Below, in pieces: positions 45,243-57,375 of a stretch of 64,000 nt of DNA. Under the pieces are notes generated by a model that was given only the letters and a program-made list of their open reading frames with translations, searched no databases and was not told the DNA's origin. The position numbers and the translations under genes were made by a program. Position 1 is the stretch's first letter. Every line of letters begins with the position of its first letter. The stretch comes from Adenophora triphylla var. japonica (lineage: Eukaryota; Streptophyta; Magnoliopsida; Asterales; Campanulaceae): positions 42,396 through 106,395 of the forward strand of contig JAFEMH010006980.1 in assembly GCA_022495995.1 (NCBI GenBank), in the 5' to 3' direction.

Positions 45243-46436
45243 GCATCCCTCGGTGTAGGTAAGGGAGCCTCGCTCTCTATTGATTACGACACCCTTCGTC
45301 AATCCATGTCCAAGCTTCCTAGAAAATACAAAACACTCGACATTGCAAAATTCAATGGTACCACCTGTCCCAAATCACATTTGGAAACCTATTCGTGGGC
45401 CATGCTACCTATGGGTGTTGATGACAACCTGCTAGCTCAATGCTTTCCACAAACCCTCGATGGTAATGGTAGAGATTGGTACATGACTCTTCCACTCTCC
45501 ACAAGGCTTGATTGGCCTCTCGCCAGTCGTACCTTCTAAAAGCAATATGAGGACAACTCCACTTACCGCACTACTAGAAGAGACCTTGAACAAATCAAGC
45601 AGCTTCCAAACAAATCCTTCACAGACTTCGTCAAAAGATGGAGGATCAAACTGACTGAAATCGTTGATAGGCCAAGCCTAGACGAACAAATCCACATCCT
45701 CATCCAATGTCTTCGGGAAGAGTATCAAGACAAACTTGCGGGAAACTATTTTCCTAGCTTCGCCGAACTCCACAAATTCAGCATACGGTTAGATGATCTC
45801 ATCAAGCAAAAGAGGGAAGCCCAGAAAGAAAGCGGTTTCCGTTACAACAAAAGTTCCTCTTCCAACCCTAAGGACACTTCCGTCAATGCTATAGTCTTCA
45901 ATCATCCCGGAAATGGTAAGTACTCTGCGGTACCTCCACCACAAAAGAAGAAAAGGGATAGGCATTACGACAAACTTGAGGGGATAACTCAAGAGGAACT
46001 CCTCGAGGTGCTTGTCAAGAATGGAAAAATCAAACCAAGAGAAGGTGGACCACCAAAGAAAGATCTTCCTGCTAATCATGCTCATCATCTCTTCTGCAAG
46101 TACCACAACTTCACTGGCCACAACACCAACTCATGCTTCCGACTAAAAGTCATCATCCTAGATCTGTTAGATGATAAAGAGATAGGACTTCCTAATGTTG
46201 TTACTAATCCTTTACCAAATAATGAAGTCAATTTGATAGAAATAGAAGGTAGCTCCAAGGATCCTACTCGTTTGGCCACAATTGTGGACGAGAGCCCTTT
46301 TGAATTTAATAAATCTTCTTTCTGCTACATGATGTCTTGGGATGAAATCTTAGAACAAAAAGGAAAAGGGTCTAAAACAGCCAACCTCCTCACACGATCC
46401 GGTCGAGTGATTATCAACAAAGACCCAAGGAATTAA
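45243..46436 (+). pseudogene. gag: E2 gag core and zinc-finger region
   Basis: It continues gag after the solo LTR. The retrotransposon gag core spans about 45340-45780 (FNGTTCPKSHLETY, the DWYMTLP region, FVKRWRIKL). TAA at about 45537 interrupts it. A CCHC-like finger CKYHNFTGHNTNSC lies at about 46098-46140. The frame ends at TAA 46434-46436, shortly before the protease. The protein would build the particle and bind RNA. Confidence 0.8.
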
Positions 46437-49400
46437 AATCCTCCTAAACAAGCAAAATCCCTATCATCAAATGAGCCTGACGATCCTCTCTTAGCCCAGC
46501 TAAAGAAGACACAAGCAAACATCTCAGTTTGGGATCTCATTGGAGCATCCCACAAGCATCGTGAAATGCCGAAGAAGGCCTTGGCTCAAATGACCATTTC
46601 CTCAGAAGCTACACCCGAAGATCTTACTCAAATGATTGGCCAAGTACAATTTGGCAACATCATCACTTTCATCGACTTGGACCTCCCATCCTATGGGAAC
46701 AATCATCATGAGGCCCTATACATAACTGCTAAGGTGAATGGATACCGAATGCCACGCATTTTGATAGACAATGGTTCTGCAATCAACGTCCTTCCAAAGA
46801 AAGCCTTATCATCATTGGGTCTCACCCATAAAGACCTTAAGCCATCAAGGCACACTGTGCGAGGCTATGATTGTACTGCTAGAACTACTTTGGGTTTTGT
46901 CGCAATACCTATAGAAATGGGGCAAGTCACCATGAGCATCGAATTTCAAGTCATCGACATCCCGACATCCTTCAACTTACTACTTGGCCGCCCTTGGCTA
47001 CACGACATAGGGGGTGTACCTTCATCCCTACACCAATGCATCAAATTCAGACACAAATACACAATAGTCACCATACACAGGGAAATGGTTACTGCTAGCC
47101 CTATCCTCGAGGTACAGCACAGCACAGCACTTCTGATTACTTGTTCAGTGGCTTCGAGATTGAGAAAGAAAGCACTGTGAGTGTCATTGAAACTTGCAAT
47201 GAAAATGACTACTCTGAAGCACTTCGATTTTCCAGAAACCTTCCTGTTTGGAGAATGATGCAAGCGAAAGGGTACTTTCCTGGCTTGGGTCTTGGTAAAC
47301 ACTTACAAGGGATAACGGATCCACCGCCGGTTCCCCCACAAGCGAAAGGGTACATCATTTCCATCCACGATGAAATTGACGAAGAAGAGTGGGACTTCAC
47401 TCAAATCAAGTGGGAAGGAACCGCGTACAAAAGTTACAATGACCCAAAGGCCAAAAACTGCAACCTCGAACCATACCGAAAGACACTCAACGGCCACTTC
47501 GTTAAGGAAGGAGAAAGCATCCCATACTTTATCTTTTCAGAACCATGGACTGACGATAAAGGAAAACGCCAACCAGGCTTTGAAATTTTCAGCGACTGCG
47601 ACGCTTCGTCAGATGAAACAGAACCTGTCCCACTAATCCTTAAAGATTTGTGGGGAAAAAAGGCAGAAATGACCAGTGAATGGGACTTTGTGTTGGGAGA
47701 AGACATGCTACAACAGTTTGAGAACCTGTGCCGGCTAGAAGACAACCAGATCCATGCAATATCCAAGGGGGACGCTCCAACTACTGATTACACAAGGCTA
47801 ATCCAGAAATGTGATGAGCCAATTCTAAACTGGCACGTCACCGGGGGACCAGTTGTTGATGAAGACTTCATGATCAAAGAGCTTGGTTGTACTCCCCATC
47901 CCCACAGGAAGATAGGCCCTATAGCTTTCACTTTAGAGTCAGTTTCCACCTCTGATGAACTCACTCAAGAGGAAATTGAGGCGGTGGCGAACATGTATTC
48001 CCTTACTTCCTTAATGAAAAATTTGATCTTTTCGAGTACCCTGAGATTGCTAACATCGTGAATGATGAATTACCTAATAATAATCAATATAACGAACAAG
48101 TTAAAAATGAATCATACGATGAGATAGACCAAGAAAATGAACAAATTTTAAAAGAATTACAAAAGCAAGTAGGTCGTTGTGGAAAGAATGGCCCCGTTGA
48201 CAATGAAGAAATGCAAACGGTTAATCTCGGGACAACAGAAGACCCCAGAGAAACAAAGATCGGCAGCTTCTTCAAGGGGGAAGATAGGGAAACCTTAACG
48301 CAGCTCCTCAGAGAATATGTCGAAGTCTTCGCTTGGTCCTACAAAGATATGCCTGGGTTAAATCAATCGATCGTAGAACACAAAATACCACTGCTGCCCA
48401 AGGCCAAACCAGTCAAACAGAAACTACGCGGAATTAAGTCTGAATGGTCAATGCAAGTGAAAGAAGAAATCATGAAACTCTTGAACGTAGGGTTTATCAA
48501 GGTGATCGAGTATCCGGAATGGCTAGCCAACACAGTACAAGTAGCTAAATCAAATGGGAAAATACGAGTCTGTGTTGACTTCAGAGACCTGAACAAGGCG
48601 TCCTCTAAAGACGACTTACCGCTACCAAACATAGTCATGTTGGTCGACGCCACCGCAACATACGAAGTCCGCTCATTCGTAGATGGCTTCGCAGGGTATA
48701 ACCAAATTCTCATGTCAGAAGAAGACCAACACAAAATAGCGTTCACCACGCCTCTGGGGACGTTCTGTTATACGGTCATGCCGTTTGGTCTGAAAAACGC
48801 TGGGGCTACTTATCAAAGGGCAATCACAACGTTGTTTCACGACATGATCCACAAAGAAATAGAGGTATATGTGGACGACATGATTATCCACTCAAAGGGG
48901 ACAGATGGTCAGCACTTCAGAGATCTTAGAAAATTCTTCAATCGACTGAGACAACACAAAATGAGGCTCAACCCCGCGAAATGCTCATTCGGGGTGGTCA
49001 AAGGGCAGGTCTTAGGATACATGGTTACCGAACGTGGCATAGAAGCGGATCCCGCCAAGATAAAGGCCATCATAGACATGCCTCCACCCAGAACACAGAA
49101 AGAAGTAAAGGGATTCATGGGCAGACTCCAATACATCAGTCGATTCATCAATCAACTGACTACGATGTGCGATCCTATCTTCAAGCTACTTAAGAAAAAC
49201 GCACCTCAAGAATGGATTGAGGAATGTCAAGAAGTGTTCGAGGAAGTTAAGCATTACTTAACCTCCCCACCCATCCTGGTTCCACCACACAAGGAAAAAC
49301 CCTTAAAACTATACCTCATGGTTACTTAAAACTATACCTCACAGTTACTGGCAACGCGCTAGGGGATATGCTCGCTCAAGAACAACCAGCTTTGCCCACA

Positions 49401-51171
49401 GAAAATGCAATATACTTTGTCAGCCGCAGATTCCAAGGCAGCGAAATCAATTACTCCCCACTCGACAAGTCTTGCGCTGCTCTTGTCTGGGTAACACAGA
49501 GACTAAAGCACTACATGGAAGCCTTCCCGGTTCATCTCATAGCACGAATGGATCCTTTGAAGTACATCCTAGACAAATCAAATTTGTCTTCGCGACTGGC
49601 TAAGTGGTATTTCATGCTCGCGGGATATGATATCACTTACGTCACTCAGAAATCCATCAGAGGCAGTGTATTCGCAGATCAGTTGGCCGAATTTCCTTGC
49701 GACGAAGTGAAGGGGGAAGACCCGCGATTCCCTGATGAGGACATCATGAGTATAGAAGACGAAAATAAGTGGCAATTATTTTTTGATGGCGCAGCCAATA
49801 AGAAAGGTTTCGGCATCGGAATGTTGTTAGTGGATCCCGACGACATCTACACTCCACTAGCAATATGTCTTGACTTTGACACCACCAACAACACCGCGGA
49901 ATATGAAGCTTGCATAGCGGGACTCGAAGCAGCCCTAGAACGCAACGTAATCGAACTTGAGGTATTTGGGGACTCCCTGTTGATCATCAATCAGACACTG
50001 AAAAAGTGGAGGACCCAAGATCCGACCCTTCAAAGGAAAGCCAGTAAAACCCTTTAAAATAACCTGGCAAGCAACTCCTGCCTACTGCGCCATCATAGAC
50101 CTCCATAACTGCAAAGACAAGTGGTTATCTGAATGCACCACCATCGAAGACTCCGAAAAGAAACCATGGTACTATGACATTTGGAATTTCATCCTAGATT
50201 GAACCATGCCGCCTGAGGCCGACAAGAAAACTCAGATTACCCTTAGGAGGCTGGCATCTAACTACGTCATCACTGCTGGCCGTCTATTCAAAAAATACTC
50301 CCAGGGGAACCTCCTTTACACCACCGAAGAAGAGTCCCAAGAAATAATGGACCATGTTCATCAAGGAGTATGTGAAACCCACATGAGCGGCAACATGCTC
50401 GCCAAAAAGATCATCAGACAAGGGTACTTTTGGTTAACCATGGAAGCCGACTGTACCAACATGGTCAAAAAATGCCATAAGTGTCAGATACACGCCAACC
50501 TTCAGCACGCCCCGCCTTCCCTGCTATACCTTATGACATCCCCTTGGTTGTTCTCAATATGGGGCATAGATGTGATTGGAAAGGTTACACCCGCAGGAGC
50601 CAACGGGCACTATTTCGTCCTAGTAGCCATCGACTATTTCACTAAATGGATCGAGGCCGCCTCCTATAAAGATTTGAACGCCAGAAAGGTAGCAGAATTC
50701 ATCAAGTACAACATCATCTGTCGATATGGGTTCCCACAAGAGATGATATCTGATAATGGCTCCCATTTCGAGAAAGAAATCGATCGCCTCTTAACAGAGT
50801 ACAAAATCGTGAGGCATAAGGAATGGAAGCTGTTCTACCAATAGAATTGGAAATACCGTCACTAAGGGTTCTCCTAGAAAACCAAGTGAATGAAGTTGAC
50901 TGGTTAGAAAGCAGACACGAAGAGCTAGCCCTGCTAGACAAAAGAAGGTTGAGCAGCCGAACACACTCAAGCTTACCAAAGAAGAATGGCAAGAGCTTTC
51001 AACAAAAAGGTCAAGACAAGAAACATCAAAGTAGGCGACCTGGTTCTCTGCGAGCATCGTCCTGGACCTTTCAATCCTCTAGGCAAGTGGGGATCAAGAT
51101 GGATAGGATCCTACGTTGTTAAGAAGATATTCTCTGGGGGAGCCCTTCAGCTGGTGGACTTGGCCTCTTAA
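46437..51171 (+). pseudogene. pol: E2 pol: protease, RT, RNase H, integrase with deletions
   Basis: Pieces in order: protease LIDNGSAINVLP (about 46764), a glycine-rich G-patch-like stretch GYFPGLGLGKH (about 47271), RT with YVDDMIIHS (about 48868), the first RNase H, the second RNase H FFDGAANKKG (about 49780) with AEYEACIAGLEAALERN, and integrase with WGIDVIGKV and ISDNGSHFEKE. Defects: frameshifts near 47140 and 48000; a 23-bp tandem duplication at 49305-49350 that creates a stop; a deletion near 50030 that removes the end of the second RNase H; and a deletion near 50820 that removes the integrase segment with the catalytic Glu. The C-terminus resumes at PIELEIPSLRVLLE. Confidence 0.88.
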
Positions 51172-51187
51172 AAAGAAAAAATGCTCG

Positions 51188-51284
51188 CTAGGCTGAAAAT
51201 CCCGAAGGGGACGGCCTAGGTAAAAGTTAGAGCTTGCACAAGAAAAGAAGCCAGCTAGACTGAAAACCTGAAAGGGAGGTCTAG
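51188..51284 (+). other. E2 duplicated stem-loop after pol
   Basis: First: CTAGGC 51188-51193 with GCCTAG 51214-51219, inner CCC/GGG. Second: CTAGAC 51255-51260 with GTCTAG 51279-51284. The third stem pair is G-C in one and A-T in the other, a compensatory change. Confidence 0.75.
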
Positions 51285-51649
51285 GCAAAAGCCAGGGTGT
51301 GCATAAAAAAAAAAAAAAAGAGGAAGCCTTGTCTTGCGCGAGACTACCCTTCGGGTAGAAATCAAAATATTGTCCTTTTTTCTCTCAAAAATGAATTACG
51401 TTAGACCTGAGCCTCTTATTTAATTGCTGTAAAAGAGGAACGTAGGCAGCCTTCGGGTTCGGTCCAATCAAATAAATAAACCAAATTTTGTCATTTTATT
51501 AATCAAATGCATTTTATTAATAACAAAAGGGAAATCCTAACCACAATGACTAATTTGCTAAGCTAACCATCTTGAAAAAAATTAATAAAACTAGCGGTCT
51601 ATCAAAACAATCTCCTGGTACTCTTTAGAATCTAGCCTTTCATTGCCTT
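51285..51649 (+). other. E2 3' region between stem-loops and antisense ORF
   Basis: An A run, one palindrome GTCTTGCGCGAGAC (51331-51344) and a CTACG-type stem-loop TACG 51397-51400 / CGTA 51441-51444 with inner CCTCTT/AAGAGG (51412-51417, 51433-51438). Otherwise AT-rich sequence. Confidence 0.65.
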
Positions 51650-51749
51650 GGTAGGCCGGCGGACATGATCACCCCCGTCATCTCGATCTCTCTTGTGCTT
51701 TGGACCCTTCGAAGCAGAACATCCCTCAAGGTGAGTGAAAACAGATCCC
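51650..51749 (-). pseudogene. E2 antisense ORF, C-terminal end only
   Basis: The minus-strand reading GCSASKGPKHKRDRDDGG followed by HVRRPTKAMKG is a basic tail like that of the E3 antisense ORF. Upstream sequence is cut by the E3 LTR at 51750. Confidence 0.55.
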
Positions 51750-53149
51750 TGTAAGTATGCCAATCCAATTCGCTACCCTTTTAGGTGCATTTTAATACGA
51801 TAAAATTGTATTAAGGGGCATTTTGGTAAATTCCCGGTCTATCCCGAGACTTCCGGAAACGATCCATAAGTTTCTTGTGAAGGAAGTACCTTTTAGTACT
51901 TTGCTCATCCTAAAGGAGCTGCAGGGAATAAACTTGTTTTGGACCTTTTGGGTATTTACTCAAAATGTTCCAGAACCTGGTTTTGGCGCCAAAAGCAGTT
52001 GGTGACACCTTGTGTCATGCGACAAATCGAGGCTTGGAAAATGGTTACAGAAGGTCGTGCGACACCTTGTGACCATCAACTGCAGCCTATAAATAAGACC
52101 CTATCCCTCTCAGAAATGGATCCCAACTTTCACATACTGTTACTCTGCCAAAATTGGAGCGTAACACACACCCTGCAAACACCTCTCTCTCTCTCTCATC
52201 CAAATCCATCTTCAATTCCCCCAATTCACCTAAATTCACCCACTAATACTTGGATCCTCCTTCCATCAATCCAATCCAGTTCAGTTCGTCCCATAAGCAG
52301 TTGTAGAAGGGTTCTATACCAGCCTTGGTATAGAATTCGTGGATACTACAAGGGTAACACTCCAAATCCTTTTTCTCTCTCACTTTGAAATTTCTATAAT
52401 CCAATCATCTCATCTTCATCTGATCTCAGTAATTCGACTCCATCTGTCGTGATTACTGAGATCCAATCGAAATCTCTTTGTTTAATATTTTTGCCTTGCA
52501 TAATTGGGTATTTATGATTTGATCCTTGTGGGAATTGGTGTTTAAGTCCCAAGGGAGTGTGGATCTCTCCATATCCACACTCCCTGGGTTGAATTGTTGT
52601 TAATTTGTGCATTTCGAAGCTAATCTGATTGTATAGTTAGATCTGTGTTGGCTTTTTCGTCTTCTGTGTTCAAGCTGTGAGGTATCTGCATATGGACATC
52701 TTGTGTCACGCGACACATTGTGCTTGGTTGATCCTGTGTCACGTGACACATTCAGCCATGCATGTCATGTGTCACGCGACACTCTATTTCTCTTTGCAAA
52801 GACCATTTTCCAATTGTAATCTGTTTTAATATGTGTATACGGGATGTGGCCTCCCTAACCAAATGGCTCACAAGTTGTAAGATCTCAGTTCATATCAATA
52901 AAATTCATGTTTACCACATTTCCTTATTATCATTGTTTGCACACACCTTGGATTACTTGGATGTTTAATTAGAAAGACTCATCTACGGATGAGGCATGTT
53001 GGGTGAGCTTTCGGTTCTTCCCAACATGTAACCTGACCCCCGAACCCATTTTCTCTCTCAAAGGTTTTTCAAAGTGTACCTTAAAACATGGCGTGGCGAC
53101 TCCTATTTTTCATCATCGAAATCCAAAATTTCGGGCGAGCGCACATTCA
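51750..53149 (+). repeat. E3 5' LTR
   Basis: TGTAAGTATGCC...GCACATTCA, about 1400 bp. TATA box CTATAAATA at 52087-52095. TGTCACGCGACA-type palindromes at 52013, 52053, 52704, 52737 and 52770. A PBS-like TGGCGACTCC lies inside U5 at 53094. The left border is supported by the end of the E2 antisense frame. Confidence 0.82.
52704..52781. repeat. Three TGTCACGCGACA palindromes, 33-bp spacing
   Basis: Starts 52704, 52737 and 52770; the middle one is TGTCACGTGACA. A further pair with the same offset of 33 bp lies in the leader at 53426 and 53459. Confidence 0.9.
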
Positions 53150-53150
53150 G

Positions 53151-53168
53151 TGGCGACTCCGATGGGGA
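53151..53168 (+). promoter_or_regulatory. E3 primer binding site
   Basis: TGGCGACTCCGATGGGGA, one base after the LTR; one change from E1. Confidence 0.85.
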
Positions 53169-54375
53169 CAACACTTTTTGAAAACCTGTTTTTCAAAATT
53201 AAGAGGGTCAAACTTTCGTTCAATTAGACATCCATCATATCCATCTTTGTGTGCATCCTTGATGATCTTTTGTGGTACATGCATCTTATTGCATTATGAG
53301 ACTTGTGAGCCTTTTGTGTTCTTCTTGTGGCTATTTTGTTATGCTCTATTGTATTACTTTGTCCTTTGCCATAGGAAGGCAGGGGCTGAATTTCATTTGC
53401 ATGGTTCTGGTTCAGTGACTTATCAAGTCGTGCGACATCTTTGTGCCATGCTATCCTGTGTCACGCGACAGGATTGGTCACTGAGCAGTCTTCGGATGCT
53501 GGTTTGAGGGCAGTCCCTTGAATCAAGCTGCGCAGTTGATTGTTGTACCCCTTGTTCCCTGTGAGAGTGTGTGTGTTTTCTCTTTTGTTTTCCCTTTAGA
53601 ATAAAAAATGAAATAAAATAAAATTGTTTTTTTTAAATAAAAGAACATAGTCATCCGCACACTACACCACATAGATTTAGAACCCTTGGATGCGATTGAC
53701 GGCATCGCGGACGTTGATGTATGTCGCCTACGCTTGAGCGCCTAATATCAAAAATATCCCCCTAGTGCGTTATAGGTGGCACCACACTTAAAGCTTACCC
53801 ACGGTTGGTTTTGATACAACATTTTGAAATCACTTTAAAATGAATTGTTTTGAAATTTATAATAGGTCCTTATACCTTTCCCAAAACCTTGCACCTTGTG
53901 GGCATGTTGCCAATGCAACATGGTTTCACGTGGGGACATGTCACTCTCGTGACGTGTCCTAACGAAAGATCATGTCGCATTGTCACCGTGCACCGACGAG
54001 AGGTCATGCCGGATTTTTCTTTGAAATTCTTCAAGAATACCCGTTAGGCTGCCCAAATTTTTCCAGAAATTTGGACCACCTCTCCGTCCCATGCGGTGTT
54101 TAGGTCTTGTTTAGGTATCGTCACCTATTATTAATTTCAATGCAAAGCATTTGGTGTAATTTGAATGTTGCATCTTTAGGTTTTCGCGAGGTGTAGATTG
54201 TGTAAATAAAGGCTTATCCTTTCCCAACCTTATGTAGGATTTAAAATACCGATTTATACTTGAATATAAATAAATTGTTTGCGCAAGACTGTCCTTCTTC
54301 TCCTTTCTCTCTCCCGTACTTCCTCAAAGTCTTCTTCCTCCACTACCTTATAAACCCGTATCTACCCCTGCAGCT
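53169..54375 (+). other. E3 leader
   Basis: Palindrome pair at 53426/53459 and short AT-rich parts. No ORF of note. The gag ATG follows a pyrimidine-rich stretch at 54290-54340. Confidence 0.6.
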
Positions 54376-57375
54376 ATGGCGAGTTGGGTCCGCTCTTCTG
54401 TTCCGGGAGCTCGTCTGGTCCGCATTGTTGAAGAAGTTCAAACATTTTCAGGGGTTTCAGTCAATTCAGAATCAGATATGGCTGGAAATGGTGATGTGTT
54501 TGCTGCTCAGTCTGCTGGAGGTTCAGTTTCGATGGGTCAACCGGGTTTGAATGACATGTCCGCAGAAGAGTTGAGAATAACTTTGGAAGCTGCTTTGGCT
54601 AGGGAACGTGAATCCCGTTTGTTGGCTCAGAACGCTAAGGCTTGGGAGGAGGAAGCCTATACCTGTTTTGTAGAGGACATGCGAGCCAGGGGAATCGCAG
54701 TACTCCGCCGAGAGGATGGTTCTTACGAGGAAATCACTGAAGATAGTAACAACGGGATCGGATCTGCTTCTCCTGTTCAACCTGCTCAACCCAACTACCA
54801 TGCTATGCCTCCTCCCGAGAGTTATGCTCCTCGCCCAAATCGGATGCCGTCTCCAAAAATGACCGTGAATACCCAAGGAAGGGTTCCTCTCCCAATCTCT
54901 CAGACACATAGTCAAGTTGCTCAGCAGGGGTTCAGCAAAAGTAGTGGCCAACCATCGAACTTCTTTGATCTCACTTCCTCACCAACTCCCAATGCCCCAA
55001 TGCCGCAAGATCAGTACAGATTCCAGTTCCAAGGAAGCTATTCCCAACCCCAGGTCAGCATGTATCAAGACAGTTATTAGTATGGTCAGTCCAATCAGCA
55101 GCAAGGTGTCTTCCAAGTTCCACAATAGAAATCTAGCCAGTACCGTCTATCAGGAAACCAGATTTGTCAGGATCAGTTCCCGCAACATCCCCAGAATCAA
55201 TCTCAGTTCCAAAGCAACTTCTCTCAGCCCGCAGTGTGTTCTCCTCTCACCCAGCACCTGTATGGTTCCACCCCATATTCAGCTCCCTGTATCAGTACCA
55301 GATTTTCTACCCAAGGTCAGTTTGGATGTCAATCGGCGTAGTTTGGTCCACAGAATCCAAGTGTTCAGTTTAATGGTTACGATATGTACGGGAATAAGAT
55401 TCCCAGTTCAGTCAGTTTATTGGATAGTAGCATCAGCATCCCCAGTACTTTCGGTCTTCCCTCAACCGCCTTGCCTATCAGATATGCTCCAGAATTTCCA
55501 GTGCAGTCTTCAACTGTGGCTCCTGCTATTCCCCAGATTTCGGGTTTGACTACGGAAGTGACAACTTAGTTAAGGCAGATGCAACAACAAATTGATAGAT
55601 TGACTGTGGGTTCCAGTGGCCTCAAAGTGGTTGACCCGGCTCAAGTAACACCCCTTCCCCATAAGTTCAAGATGCCAAAGATGGATTTTGACGGCACGGC
55701 CTGCCCAAAGACTCACATAGATACCTACGTCATGACGATAGGGGCGATGGGTTGCACACCCAAATTTATGGCTTCTCACTTTCATCTGACTCTAAAAGGC
55801 CCGGCGCTCACTTGGTTTTTGGCCTTAAAGCAAGAATGCCGCTCCACCTGGAGCCAGATCACCGAGACTTTCTTGGAGAAATATAGAGGAAACCTAGAGT
55901 GGCGCACTACTCGAGACGATCTAGTGGGCACCATTCAGAAAAATGATGATTCGCTCATGGAGTTTTATAAGAGGTGGAATGCCAAACTTAAGGAACTGTC
56001 GGAACTAATTCCCCTTCAAGATCAGAAAGATATTTTCCTGTCATGTGTTAAACCTGTGTTAAGGGAGGCCATTGGAAAGGGATGGTACCCAGATCTAAGA
56101 GAAATGGTTGGTATGGGCGCTCGGAGCGAGAACAGGCTCTTTAACCTTGCTCCGAATACAAACGCTGGCAGTAGCAGCGGAACTGGAGGATTCTGATATC
56201 GGACAACCAACCCAATTTCTTCAATGGCGCCCAAAGGAAGGGAGGTGGCCAAAGACAGCACCGTCAACAACCTACAAGGAGGCAACAATGCACAGAATGG
56301 TGAGAGATTCCAGCCCAGACAACAGGGGAGGTTCGATGACTTGGGCATGACCACGAAAGAGGTTTACAATGGATTGCTCAGAACTGGCATGATTAAGCCG
56401 CTGGACAACTACAGTCCTGTCAACCCTAATCCCAATCTCGACACAAGCAAATATTGCCGATTTCATCAGTACCCAGGGTACACCACCAATACATGTGTCA
56501 CTCTTAAGAAGATTATCCAAGGTCTTGTTGACGATAAGAAGATCGAAAAGTCTCCTCGCCCCAACGTCGTCAGCAACCCTCTGCCCAACAACAACATGAA
56601 CCTAATTGACTTTGGTCAAGATTATTTTGTGAATGTAATAGAGTTTGAAGAGTCTGTAATTGGAAAAGTTAGTGGTGATTGTAAGAAAGTCAATGATGAT
56701 GTAACTCCTTCTTTCAATGAAATGAAAGACAACTTTTGCTACATCTTGTATCTTGATGATTTGTATGATTTAAATAATGCCGCTGATTACGATGAATATG
56801 AGGAGCATTTGGTCATCAATGCTATCTCTTCCGTGGTTCCCAAAGAGTCCCCAATCTCTTTAGAAGAGCTCATATTAGCAGCTAACTTGGAGGAACCATT
56901 GTCTGTGATTGAGATAAGACAGGCAGCGTGGCCATACAGCACCCGCCCTGTTCCGCTTACACTAGCTGAACTCAGAGAGGCTAGCAAAAATTTTGTGGTT
57001 GAGAATGATTAAGAGGTTAATTTGTTGACACGATCAGGAAGGATGTTGGGAGCAGATAGCACTGATCCACTTGGAAAGGGCAAAGGAATCGCGGTTTCAA
57101 ACCCCCAGGCCTCTCGGGATCCTTACAGATCAACAGGAAATGAAGAAATCCAAGAGGACCCGATTTTGACGCAGTTGAAGAGAACCGAGGCTGATATCTC
57201 CTTATGGTCCCTGCTTACATCCTCTTACCCCTACAAGCTAAAGCTAGAAGAGGCTCTATCTAAAACCAAAGTGTCCATCAGCGCAACTCCAGATGAGGCC
57301 TGCCGGTTGATCAGAACAGCACAGTATGGGAACATCATCACTTTTACAGATCTTTATTTCCCTTCGTACGGTTAA
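54376..57375 (+). pseudogene. gag: E3 gag with in-frame stops
   Basis: One frame from the ATG to the start of protease, interrupted by TAG at 55078, 55126, 55339 and 55567, TGA at 56194, TAA at 57010 and TAA at 57373. The N-terminus has a coiled-coil-like part (LEAALARERESRLLAQNAK), then a long Gln/Pro/Ser-rich part holding all four TAGs, then the gag core (about 55680-56140: FDGTACPKTHIDTY, FYKRWNAKLKELS). A finger-like CRFHQYPGYTTNTC (about 56455) has Tyr where the family has His. With no frameshift, the gag was lost by point mutations only, so decay looks recent. Confidence 0.85.

Larger units (their letters stand above)
41107..51749 (+). mobile_element. Tat-lineage retrotransposon E2, interrupted by E3, right part outside the window
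   Basis: 5' LTR, PBS, leader, gag (split by an Athila solo LTR), a pol with deletions, the post-pol stem-loops and the start of an antisense ORF. At 51750 the LTR of E3 begins, so the rest of E2 should lie beyond the right edge. The left border at 41107 (TGTTTCG) is tentative; no second LTR is available. Confidence 0.82.
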
